Source: Anabaena sp051781005 (GTDB taxonomy: Bacteria > Cyanobacteriota > Cyanobacteriia > Cyanobacteriales > Nostocaceae). Taken from it: a stretch of DNA of 64,000 nt. The notes under the pieces are model-generated. The model was not told the DNA's origin, made no database searches, and worked only from the letters and a program-made list of their open reading frames with translations. Below are positions 8,569 to 15,993 of this stretch, one piece after another. The position numbers and the translations under genes were made by a program. Location of the stretch: contig NZ_JBPWOA010000002.1 of NCBI RefSeq assembly GCF_051781005.1, positions 1-64,000 of the forward strand, given 5' to 3'. How positions within the stretch are numbered: position 1 is the stretch's first letter; every line of letters starts with the position of its first letter.

Positions 8569-9624
8569 ATGACTACAACAATTAACAGCCAGATAAATAA
8601 CGTTTCTACAGACCTTGGTAATTCCGACCTGAAGCTTAAAGATATTATCAAAAGTCTGCCAAAAGAATGTTTTCAGAAAAATAGTCGCAAGGCTTGGACA
8701 CAAGTAGTACTTAGTCTATCGATGGTTGGCTTAGGTTACTTCTTCCTGGCGATTTCTCCTTGGTTTCTGTTACCTCTAGCTTGGATTTTTACAGGAACTG
8801 CTTTAACAGGTTTTTTTGTTATCGGACATGACTGCGGTCATCGTTCTTTTTCCAACCGTCGTTGGGTAAATGATTTAGTCGGACATTTCTTCATGATGTT
8901 CTTAATTTACCCATTCCATAGTTGGCGCATTAAACATAATTATCACCATAAACATACAAACAAGCTGGATGAAGATAACGCTTGGCATCCCATTAGACCA
9001 GAAGTTTTTGAAAGTTGGGATAAAACCAGACAGTCAGCTTTTGTATTGTTCATGGAGAAACGCCTGTGGTGGGTAGGTTCTATTGGACATTGGGCTGTTG
9101 TGCATTTTGACGCACGCAAATTTCAACCAAAAGAACAATCTAGCGTCAAGCTTTCTGTAGCTGTCGTTATCATATTTGCAGCTATCGTTTTCCCCACACT
9201 CATTGCTACAACTGGTATTTGGGGATTTATAAAATTCTGGTTTATACCCTGGATGGTTTACCATTTCTGGATGAGTACATTCACAATTGTTCACCATACA
9301 ACCGCAGATGTACCTTTTGTAACGGCTGACAAGTGGAATGAAGCTCTAGCACAGCTATTTGGTACAATTCACTGCGATTACCCTCGTTGGGTAGAAATTC
9401 TTTGCCACGATATCAACGTTCACGTTCCCCATCATATTTCTACTGCCATTCCTTCTTATAATTTGCGGTTGGCTTACAGCAGCATTAAAGAAAATTGGAG
9501 CAGTTATCTACATGATGAATGTAAGTTTTCTTGGTCTTTAATGAAGCAAATTACAGACGAATGTCAACTTTACACAACTGATGTGGGCTATAAGACTTTC
9601 TCAGAACATTATGCAGGTAAATAA
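8569..9624 (+). CDS. desA: Acyl-lipid delta-12 fatty acid desaturase
   Basis: A 351-residue desaturase with His boxes HDCGH (near residue 86), HNYHH (near 124) and HVPHH (near 288), and several membrane helices. DesA inserts the second double bond at C12 of oleoyl chains of membrane lipids. It lies between desC and desB on the same strand with gaps of about 260 and 210 bp, so each gene may have its own promoter. Desaturase genes are typically cold-induced in cyanobacteria, but no specific operator is visible here. Confidence 0.92.
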   Translation: MTTTINSQINNVSTDLGNSDLKLKDIIKSLPKECFQKNSRKAWTQVVLSLSMVGLGYFFLAISPWFLLPLAWIFTGTALTGFFVIGHDCGHRSFSNRRWVNDLVGHFFMMFLIYPFHSWRIKHNYHHKHTNKLDEDNAWHPIRPEVFESWDKTRQSAFVLFMEKRLWWVGSIGHWAVVHFDARKFQPKEQSSVKLSVAVVIIFAAIVFPTLIATTGIWGFIKFWFIPWMVYHFWMSTFTIVHHTTADVPFVTADKWNEALAQLFGTIHCDYPRWVEILCHDINVHVPHHISTAIPSYNLRLAYSSIKENWSSYLHDECKFSWSLMKQITDECQLYTTDVGYKTFSEHYAGK

Positions 9625-9836
9625 TTAATAATTCAGGATGAGTTAAGACTTTAACTTTTATCCTCTTGAATTTATTTATGGCAATTTTTCATGCAGAAAT
9701 ATTCTGAAGAAAATTGCCAGCTTTTACCTGCTTTTAAGTTTGTGAATTCTTAAAATTTTCTCCAATTTGGCATAGATTAAGGTAATATCAATTACCATCA
9801 AAACAAGTTCCGCTTTACATCAAATCACCAAATCCA

Positions 9837-10913
9837 GTGCAACTAGATACAATCAATCTCAACCAGCCAAATAACTCTGAATCATCTGAGGAAACAACTA
9901 AGTTACCCTTTACCCTTCAGGACTTAAAAGCTGCCATTCCTGCTGAATGTTTTCAGCCTAGTGTGATTAAATCACTTTATTATTTCTTTCGTGACATCTT
10001 GATTATCGGTCTGCTTTATGCAGTTGCTAATTATCTAGATTCTTGGTATTTTTGGCCAATTTTCTGGGTCATGCAAGGAACAATGTTTTGGGCTTTATTT
10101 GTAGTCGGTCATGACTGTGGACACCAATCTTTTTCTAAGCATAAATGGCTAAATGATTTGGTTGGTCATCTCTCCCACACTCCCATTCTAGTTCCTTATC
10201 ACGGCTGGCGGATTAGTCACAGAACTCACCACAAAAATACGGGCAGCTTGGAGAATGATGAAAGTTGGTATCCTGTATCTGAATCAGAATACGACGAGAT
10301 GCCTTTATTACAAAGAATAGGGCGTTTTTATGTGTTCTTATTGGCTTATCCAGTGTATTTGTTTAAGCGTTCTCCAGGTAAGGAAGGCTCTCACTTTTCA
10401 CCCAGTAGCCCGCTTTTCAAACCTTCGGAAAAATGGGATATCATCACTAGCACAACACTCTGGATTGGCTTTGTAGCTTTGTTAGGTTTCCTTACCTACC
10501 AATGGGGTTGGATGTGGTTGTTAAAATACTACGCTGCTCCATATATTGTGTTTATCATTTGGCTGGATTTGGTGACATTTTTACATCATACTGAGCCAGG
10601 TATTCCCTGGTATCGTGGGGAAGAATGGACTTTCCTGAAAGGTGCGATTTCTAGTATTGATAGAGATTACGGTTTTGTTAATCATATCCATCACGATATC
10701 GGTACTCATGTTGCTCACCACATTTTCCTAAATATGCCTCATTACAATTTATTGAAGGCAACTAAGGCGATTAAACCGATTATGGGTGAGTACTTTTTCG
10801 AGTCCAAAGAGCCAGTTTGGAAGTCTTTATGGCGTTCTGCTATCAGTTGTCATTTTGTTCCAGATAAGGGAAATAAGGTCTACTACACTTCTAAGAGTCA
10901 GAATGTGAAGTAA
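9837..10913 (+). CDS. desB: Acyl-lipid omega-3 (delta-15) fatty acid desaturase
   Basis: A 358-residue desaturase with His boxes HDCGH, HRTHH and HVAHH. Start is GTG at 9837, giving MQLDTINLNQ; no closer ATG fits the family N-terminus. It is longer than DesA in the region between the second and third boxes, and its GTHVAHHIF block fits the omega-3 group. It adds the third double bond to C18 chains, which matters for growth in the cold. A strong terminator follows about 20 bp after the stop and closes the cluster. Confidence 0.9.
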   Translation: MQLDTINLNQPNNSESSEETTKLPFTLQDLKAAIPAECFQPSVIKSLYYFFRDILIIGLLYAVANYLDSWYFWPIFWVMQGTMFWALFVVGHDCGHQSFSKHKWLNDLVGHLSHTPILVPYHGWRISHRTHHKNTGSLENDESWYPVSESEYDEMPLLQRIGRFYVFLLAYPVYLFKRSPGKEGSHFSPSSPLFKPSEKWDIITSTTLWIGFVALLGFLTYQWGWMWLLKYYAAPYIVFIIWLDLVTFLHHTEPGIPWYRGEEWTFLKGAISSIDRDYGFVNHIHHDIGTHVAHHIFLNMPHYNLLKATKAIKPIMGEYFFESKEPVWKSLWRSAISCHFVPDKGNKVYYTSKSQNVK

Positions 10914-10930
10914 TCTGTAGATTATTGAGA

Positions 10931-10961
10931 TAAAAAAAGTCCGCGTCGGCGGGCTTTTTTT
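10931..10961 (+). terminator. Intrinsic terminator after desB
   Basis: A-run, stem AGTCCGC/GCGGGCT with loop GTCG and one G-T pair, then seven T. The A-run before and T-run after make it work on both strands, suiting its place between desB and the convergent membrane-protein gene. Confidence 0.85.
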
Positions 10962-11096
10962 GTTTGATATTATTGATAATAATCGCTGGTAGAATAAATA
11001 AAAGAGTGTCTGAATCAGGATTGGTAGGATTTAAGGATTGACAGGATAAAGAATAACAAGATACGAGGCGCAAACAGAGGAAAGTAAAGAGTTATT

Positions 11097-12104
11097 TTAG
11101 TTGCTGATATTTTTACTATTAACGATTTTTTGAGCGTAGTTAATATATTTTTGATAGTCAATAATTTTGTGTTGTGCGACTGCATAATTATGATGAGAAA
11201 TTGGTACATTTTTTAGCATTTCTATAGTTTTGTGCCATTCAATACCTACCTGATACCACTCTGCTTTTGTTTTCGCTATTCGCGTTAGTTGTGCTGCATT
11301 CTTAGCTAATTTAGCCGCTTTTTGCAAGTTATCATCTGCTGTTAAATCATTAAATACTTGAGAAGTTGTAGGTGATTTATTACCACTTTTCATTTGAGTT
11401 AAACCCATACTACCGCGCAATTTATCCATTTCTAAATTTACAGAATCAAGATGATCAGTTTTTGCATGAGTCTGTATATTTGGTGGTGACGTTAAATTAT
11501 TTTCTTGGTTATGAGTTCCCGATGATGATATAGATAATAGCCGCCTTTTAAATAAGAAATCAACTTGGTAAAATAAAGCTCCAGCGAAAATCCAAATACA
11601 TATAATTATCGCTACTATAATTTTTTCTAAATCTGTATAAAACTCAAATGATTGAGGAAAATTTAGATTAGATATAGGAAATACAATAATCAAAACTAAA
11701 CATGATATTAGTGTTGATAACCAAATAACCAGCCAACCATATAAACCTTCCCAAATACTTACTATTCCTGGTATTAATCCTTTCGGATTTCCTATCTCTA
11801 GAGCTTGTATCTTAGGGAAAAATTGACTGATAATAGTATGAAATATGTGATGAGTATAAGTAATTACAAAAATTGGCGATATTATTGCTAAGATTGCAAA
11901 TACCATCAACAACTCTGGGCTATTAGTAAAATAGGCAATTTTATAGCCGAACTTGCCAGTATTAGTAAATACAAATGAAATTATTCTTAAAAATAAAGCT
12001 AGAACAAAGGCTTTTAACCAAGAACTAGGATATGGAAACCAGACAGGCCAGTTGAATTTGTTTGGCGTTTGGTTCCTCAGCCCGGTAGTATTAGGTTTAG
12101 TCAT
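11097..12104 (-). CDS. Unknown multi-pass membrane protein
   Basis: The 335-residue protein is not recognised. It has about five hydrophobic segments in the first 195 residues (for example AFVLALFLRIISFVF, LLMVFAILAIISPIFVI, LVIWLSTLISCLVLIIVF and IIVAIIICIWIFAGALF). A polar C-terminal part follows, with a helical stretch DDNLQKAAKLAKNAAQLTRIAKTKAEWYQVGIEW. The C-terminal segment around EWYQVGIEWHKTIEMLKNVP resembles short modules seen at the ends of other cyanobacterial membrane proteins, but this is only an impression. Base composition is AT-rich compared with the neighbouring proA. Confidence 0.65.
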   Translation of the reverse strand: MTKPNTTGLRNQTPNKFNWPVWFPYPSSWLKAFVLALFLRIISFVFTNTGKFGYKIAYFTNSPELLMVFAILAIISPIFVITYTHHIFHTIISQFFPKIQALEIGNPKGLIPGIVSIWEGLYGWLVIWLSTLISCLVLIIVFPISNLNFPQSFEFYTDLEKIIVAIIICIWIFAGALFYQVDFLFKRRLLSISSSGTHNQENNLTSPPNIQTHAKTDHLDSVNLEMDKLRGSMGLTQMKSGNKSPTTSQVFNDLTADDNLQKAAKLAKNAAQLTRIAKTKAEWYQVGIEWHKTIEMLKNVPISHHNYAVAQHKIIDYQKYINYAQKIVNSKNISN

Positions 12105-12312
12105 AAATAGTACTAAAGCAATTATACTAACACTAGCATAGTTTTATGTAGTGCAGTATAGTTAATCTTGTTTTAGAGTATTTACTTAAAGATCACAAAT
12201 AAAACAATAGCTGCAAGGATTTAGAAAGAGAGGGAATACACAAAACAGCAAACTCCAGGATAGATACACAGATAGTTAGTTGTTTCTTTATACTTCCTAC
12301 CTGTTCCCTGTT

Positions 12313-13578
12313 TTAAAACCGCCCATTACCCTGAACGATGTGCTTCACTGTTGTCAAAGTCTCCAAACTAATAAATCCCCTGCGATGTCCTTTTTGATTG
12401 GACATTCCCAAAAATACTGCGTCTCCCCGTGAGGAGTTACGGGCAAAACGCGGGGATGCGTTGATGTAGGTGGAGGCGCTATTTACTCCTAAAGCAAATT
12501 GGCGACTTTCTTGATAAGATTCTGTGACGATGCAATCAGCATGACTGCTACTATATTGATTAATCCAAGCGATCGCACTTTCTAAGCTATCCACCAATTT
12601 AAAAGCTACTGTTTTCGTTAAATACGGCGTTCCCCATTCTCCATCTTTCGCTAACTGTAACTGGGGAAAAGCTTCTACCAATTCCGCATCTGCTTTCAGT
12701 TCAAAGCCTTTGTCCTTTAAGCTATTCCACAACACAGACAAGGAAGATGGTAAAGCTTGACGATGAATCAGCACCTTTTCAATCGCATTTACCGGATCTG
12801 GTTCACTCTCATGACTATCGAGAATCATCCAGCGCACCATTTCCAAGCTACTATTGAGCGACCAGTACAGGTAACAATTACCCATCGCTGACTTTAAAAC
12901 TGGACAAGTTGCTTGTCTTACCACCTGCTGGATTAAGCTAGAACGTCCGTAAGGAATGACTAAGCTTAAATATTGGTCTTGAGTAACTAAATCTCGAATC
13001 GAAGTACCATGTTCAGTTGTGATTAATTCTATACAACCTGCTGGTAAACCAATATCAGTAATAGCATTTTGCAGTACTTCTGCGATCGCAGCATTGGAAT
13101 GACTAGCCTCTGTACTGCCTTTGAGAATCACGCTATTACCAGTTTTAATACAAAACCCAGCTGCGATCGCACCCAAATCAGGAAAAGCCTCATAAATAAA
13201 TCCAATTACGCCCAAAGGCATCAACTGGGTATAACTCTGAGAATCTTCTTGTTGATAATCAGCAGTTCTCACCCGTCGTAGCGGATCTGATAATTCCCCC
13301 AACCGTTGAAGAATCGCCACTGTATTCTCTAACCTTGAGGGAGTTAACTTCAACCAATCCAAAATCAATTCTGAAACCGCCATTTCTCGACTTGCTTCTA
13401 AATCCAACGTATTGGCTTCGAGAATATCGTCGAATGAATATTCTAACGCCTGTGCCATTGCCAGCACAGCACGACTCCGGTCTGCCCCTTTGGTAATCCC
13501 TAACTTCAGGGAAGCTTGATAAGCGCGTTTGGCGCTGTTCATGGGTTCGGGGCAATCATCAAAAGCTTCAACGGTCAT
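12313..13578 (-). CDS. proA: Glutamate-5-semialdehyde dehydrogenase (gamma-glutamyl phosphate reductase), divergent form
   Basis: A 421-residue aldehyde-dehydrogenase-superfamily protein aligned over its whole length with ProA: MPLGVIGFIYEAFPD, a VILKGSTEASHSN block, a catalytic-Cys segment MGNCYLYW, and RNSSRGDAVFLGMSNQKGHRRGF near the end. ProA reduces gamma-glutamyl phosphate with NADPH in proline synthesis. Several motifs differ from the standard enzyme, which has GICHLYVD around the Cys and an EVGIST-type block near the C-terminus. Cyanobacteria may hold two ProA-type proteins, and this looks like the divergent one. It lies 4 bp after the zinc-ribbon gene, so the two share a transcript. 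Confidence 0.8.
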   Translation of the reverse strand: MTVEAFDDCPEPMNSAKRAYQASLKLGITKGADRSRAVLAMAQALEYSFDDILEANTLDLEASREMAVSELILDWLKLTPSRLENTVAILQRLGELSDPLRRVRTADYQQEDSQSYTQLMPLGVIGFIYEAFPDLGAIAAGFCIKTGNSVILKGSTEASHSNAAIAEVLQNAITDIGLPAGCIELITTEHGTSIRDLVTQDQYLSLVIPYGRSSLIQQVVRQATCPVLKSAMGNCYLYWSLNSSLEMVRWMILDSHESEPDPVNAIEKVLIHRQALPSSLSVLWNSLKDKGFELKADAELVEAFPQLQLAKDGEWGTPYLTKTVAFKLVDSLESAIAWINQYSSSHADCIVTESYQESRQFALGVNSASTYINASPRFARNSSRGDAVFLGMSNQKGHRRGFISLETLTTVKHIVQGNGRF

Positions 13579-13582
13579 TGAG

Positions 13583-13990
13583 TTAACGTCTGTAGGTAAG
13601 CCAGACCATAATTGCTGGCAAAATAGCCAATAGCACAGCCACTATCGCCCAAGCAATAATGCTAGAGCCATTTGCCAATCGTAGTGCTAATGGTAGCCAT
13701 ATAATCACTAGCACAAAAATAATGCCTAAAGCTATCGGTAGATAGCTTTCTCCCAACCTGGGTTGGATCACATTCCAGCTATTCCCTGTCCAGCGCCAAG
13801 CCCTTTTATAGGGATAGGTGGTGGAAAGTTGCTCCAATCTATAGCCATTATCTTCGACAACGAATATTTGCTGACAGCGATCGCAACCAAATGCTTCTGT
13901 CAGCGTAATCGGTATTAACTGTCCCCGGCGACGGCAAGGACAGCTATACTCCGTATTGAAATCTATTTTTTCAGGTTTTTGAGATGGCAC
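13583..13990 (-). CDS. Zinc-ribbon, two-helix membrane protein
   Basis: A 135-residue protein with a CPC...CDRC pattern (residues about 17-19 and 36-39) that could bind zinc. A soluble stretch rich in W and R follows, then two hydrophobic segments (IALGIIFVLVIIWLPLALRL and IIAWAIVAVLLAILPAIMVWL). It ends 4 bp before proA on the same strand, so they are probably co-transcribed. No function is known to me; this looks like a conserved cyanobacterial protein. Confidence 0.75.
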   Translation of the reverse strand: MPSQKPEKIDFNTEYSCPCRRRGQLIPITLTEAFGCDRCQQIFVVEDNGYRLEQLSTTYPYKRAWRWTGNSWNVIQPRLGESYLPIALGIIFVLVIIWLPLALRLANGSSIIAWAIVAVLLAILPAIMVWLTYRR

Positions 13991-14420
13991 AAGCGATATA
14001 AATAACTTGAGCGAGTTTTTCTTAACAGTTTTTGGTAGTGATTCCCAGAATTGCTTCTTGGATTACTTATTTCTACAAATCAGCGTCATTAGCGGAGTTC
14101 TCCACAGCAGTTGCTGCCAGAAGGAAAACCTCACCTCGTTCAGCGCTGCTTTCATAAGTTAGTTTTAGTCGTAGTGGATATAGCCACAGTTAGGACTACT
14201 TATAGTATATTTCTGGCTGCCTTGAAGTCGCTATTTTTAACTTGACAAAATACCCAACCTGAAAAAATTCAGCTACACTGCTATCCTCGTACAACTTGAA
14301 TATGCTGGCGCTACAAGACAACACATCAAATTTACCTTGCCTATTGCTTTTCTGTGATTTAGACAAACTAGGTCAGATGTCAAACAACCTGAGTTTTACT
14401 TTGATATTAATAATTCTAAA
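13991..14420. other. Intergenic, no gene recognised
   Basis: This is the region between the zinc-ribbon gene and tRNA-Gly. A small plus-strand frame here runs into the antisense strand of the tRNA and is not credible. No repeat or terminator stands out. Confidence 0.5.
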
Positions 14421-14492
14421 AGCGGGTAACGCGATTCGAACGCGCGACATCAACCTTGGCAAGGTTGCGCTCTACCACTGAGCTATACCCGC
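14421..14492 (-). tRNA. tRNA-Gly (anticodon GCC)
   Basis: The reverse strand folds into a full cloverleaf of 72 nt. The acceptor stem is GCGGGTA/TACCCGC with discriminator T, the D arm is GCTC...GAGC, the anticodon stem CAACC/GGTTG holds loop TTGCCAA (anticodon GCC), and the T arm is CGCG-TTCGAAT-CGCG. The 3' CCA is not encoded, as is usual in cyanobacteria, so it must be added by tRNA nucleotidyltransferase. Confidence 0.96.
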
Positions 14493-14559
14493 AACTTTCA
14501 CATTAATATCAGTATCTCAGCTTTATCCCAGTTTGTCAACCCCTAAATTTATTTTTTTT

Positions 14560-14623
14560 GGTAATGGGTAATGGGTAATGGGTTATAGATAATAATTCTC
14601 CCCCTGCACCCTGCACCCTGCAC
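14560..14623. repeat. Short tandem repeats (GGGTAAT and CCCTGCA heptamers)
   Basis: GGTAATG repeated about three times at 14560-14583, and CCCTGCA three times at 14602-14623, in the gap before ribH. Such heptamer arrays (STRR) are characteristic of heterocystous cyanobacteria. Confidence 0.8.
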
Positions 14624-14665
14624 AAAGTCGATAGCGTAGCGTGGCGTTAGCCATAGGGCTAGTCC

Positions 14666-15223
14666 CTAAACCACCTCTGAACCAACAGGGTTTTGTATTG
14701 CGGCTGGTAAAGATTGGGCATTACGAGCATAGGGTTCTGCTAGGTTAGAGCGTAAATTACGCATCAGGCTGGCCATTTCTATGGCATTCATGGCATAATC
14801 CCAGCCATGATTACTTTTAATTCCTGCTCGCTCTAATGCCTGCTGCATTGTATCCGTTGTCAAAATGCCAAAAATCACGGGGACACCAGTTTGAAAGCTC
14901 GCAGCAGCAATACCCTTAGCTACTTCAGATGATACATAATCAAAATGGGGTGTTTGTCCTTTAATAACTGCACCCAGGCAAATTATGGCATCATAACGTT
15001 GGGAGAGTGCCAATTGACGAGCTACGGTAGGAACTTCAAAACTTCCTGGAACCCAAACATAGTCTACTTGATTGCCTTGAGGATCAGGATTTATACCATG
15101 ACGTTTTAGACAATCTTGACATCCTTCCACCAGTTTGAGAGTAACTAAGTCATTGAATCGACCAATCACCATTGCAAACCGCAAAGGCTCTGTTTGAGTA
15201 AAATTTCCCTCAAAAACTGCCAT
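14666..15223 (-). CDS. ribH: 6,7-dimethyl-8-ribityllumazine synthase
   Basis: A 185-residue protein with the lumazine synthase motifs: VIGRFNDLVT (substrate contact), VPGSFEVP, CLGAVIKGQTPHFDYV, GIAAASFQTGVPVIFGILTTDT and RAGIKSNHGWDYA. It condenses the ribitylamino-uracil with dihydroxybutanone phosphate in riboflavin synthesis. The C-terminal 25 residues extend past the core and look disordered. It stands as a single gene, with psbZ upstream on the same strand 197 bp away. Confidence 0.95.
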   Translation of the reverse strand: MAVFEGNFTQTEPLRFAMVIGRFNDLVTLKLVEGCQDCLKRHGINPDPQGNQVDYVWVPGSFEVPTVARQLALSQRYDAIICLGAVIKGQTPHFDYVSSEVAKGIAAASFQTGVPVIFGILTTDTMQQALERAGIKSNHGWDYAMNAIEMASLMRNLRSNLAEPYARNAQSLPAAIQNPVGSEVV

Positions 15224-15420
15224 GACTGCCTCTTAAATTAACTATAAATTCTTAGCCAATACACTTTTCTGTGTTCAAGATAGAGGAGCAGGAAAGCACG
15301 CTCAGGAAAAAGGCATAAGGAAAAAGAAAATTTCTCTTTTTCTTCTCTAACCTTCTACGTTAACTTTTCTGCCCCTCTAGTTTTTTATGTTATGTGCTTG
15401 TGCCTGTTTGCAGCCGTCGC

Positions 15421-15609
15421 CTACACCACAAAAAAGTTTAATATACCGACTAAAAGCACTAAGACAGTCCAGACTCCAGAACCAACCCACAGCAGTTTTT
15501 TAGATTCAACCCAATTTTGAGGTGTAGCGTAAGCAACAGGTACACCAACAACTAGGACAAAAGACATCAGAACTAGAGATACTAAAGCAAATTGGAATAC
15601 TAAGGTCAT
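15421..15609 (-). CDS. psbZ: Photosystem II protein PsbZ (Ycf9)
   Basis: Starting at the ATG at 15609 the protein is 62 residues, exactly the family size: MTLVFQFALVSLVLMSFVL, a short loop VAYATPQNWVESKKLLW, and a second helix ending LLNFFVV. PsbZ is a two-helix thylakoid subunit at the edge of photosystem II near CP43. GGGGAAAG lies before this ATG; the TTG five codons upstream overlaps this site and is unlikely to be the start. Confidence 0.95.
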   Translation of the reverse strand: MTLVFQFALVSLVLMSFVLVVGVPVAYATPQNWVESKKLLWVGSGVWTVLVLLVGILNFFVV

Positions 15610-15744
15610 TTTTACTTTCCCCAAAATAGCTAAATTGTGGCATTTCCCAATCCTGTTCCATAATGGACTGATTAGGTGTATCAGTTACCCATGTGAAATC
15701 ACTAGGTGTTTCCTGATAACTTTATATTTTAAGTCTTTCTGATG

Positions 15745-15860
15745 CGTGATATACTCCACAGACTCGATTTCCGGTGAATGTGGGCATCTGGGCGACTCTT
15801 CTTTGAAGACATTAACTGAGCTTTAAAGTCCTATGCCCTAGGAGCTTTTTTGTAAAATTA
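15745..15860 (+). ncRNA. Candidate small RNA or attenuated leader with intrinsic terminator
   Basis: On the plus strand, divergent from psbZ, a -10-like TATACT near 15749 precedes about 95 nt. This stretch holds an internal hairpin (CTTC/GAAG around 15797-15808) and ends in a strong terminator. No ORF is present. It could be a free-standing sRNA or a terminated leader of the nucleotidyltransferase gene that begins at 15994. The promoter is weakly supported; the terminator is well supported. The exact 5' end is a guess. Confidence 0.45.
15823..15852 (+). terminator. Intrinsic terminator of the candidate small RNA
   Basis: AAAG-TCCTA, loop TGCCC, TAGGA-G-CTTT with one bulged G, followed by a run of T. 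It faces the plus strand although the nearest upstream gene (psbZ) is on the other strand, so it implies an unannotated transcript. Confidence 0.7.
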
Positions 15861-15993
15861 TTCAACGAAACTAATTTTTCTGTGCTTTGCAGCAAGTGCA
15901 TTTTACCATAGAGAAGTGTGCTGAGGGAAAGGAGTTCGGGAGTTTAACTAATTCTGGGGGTTTAAATCACCGTTACAAAATTTAATAATAATT

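Noticed and set aside
14296..14481. 61-residue frame overlapping tRNA-Gly antisense
   Set aside because: Its 3' third is the antisense of the tRNA; the tRNA explains the conservation.
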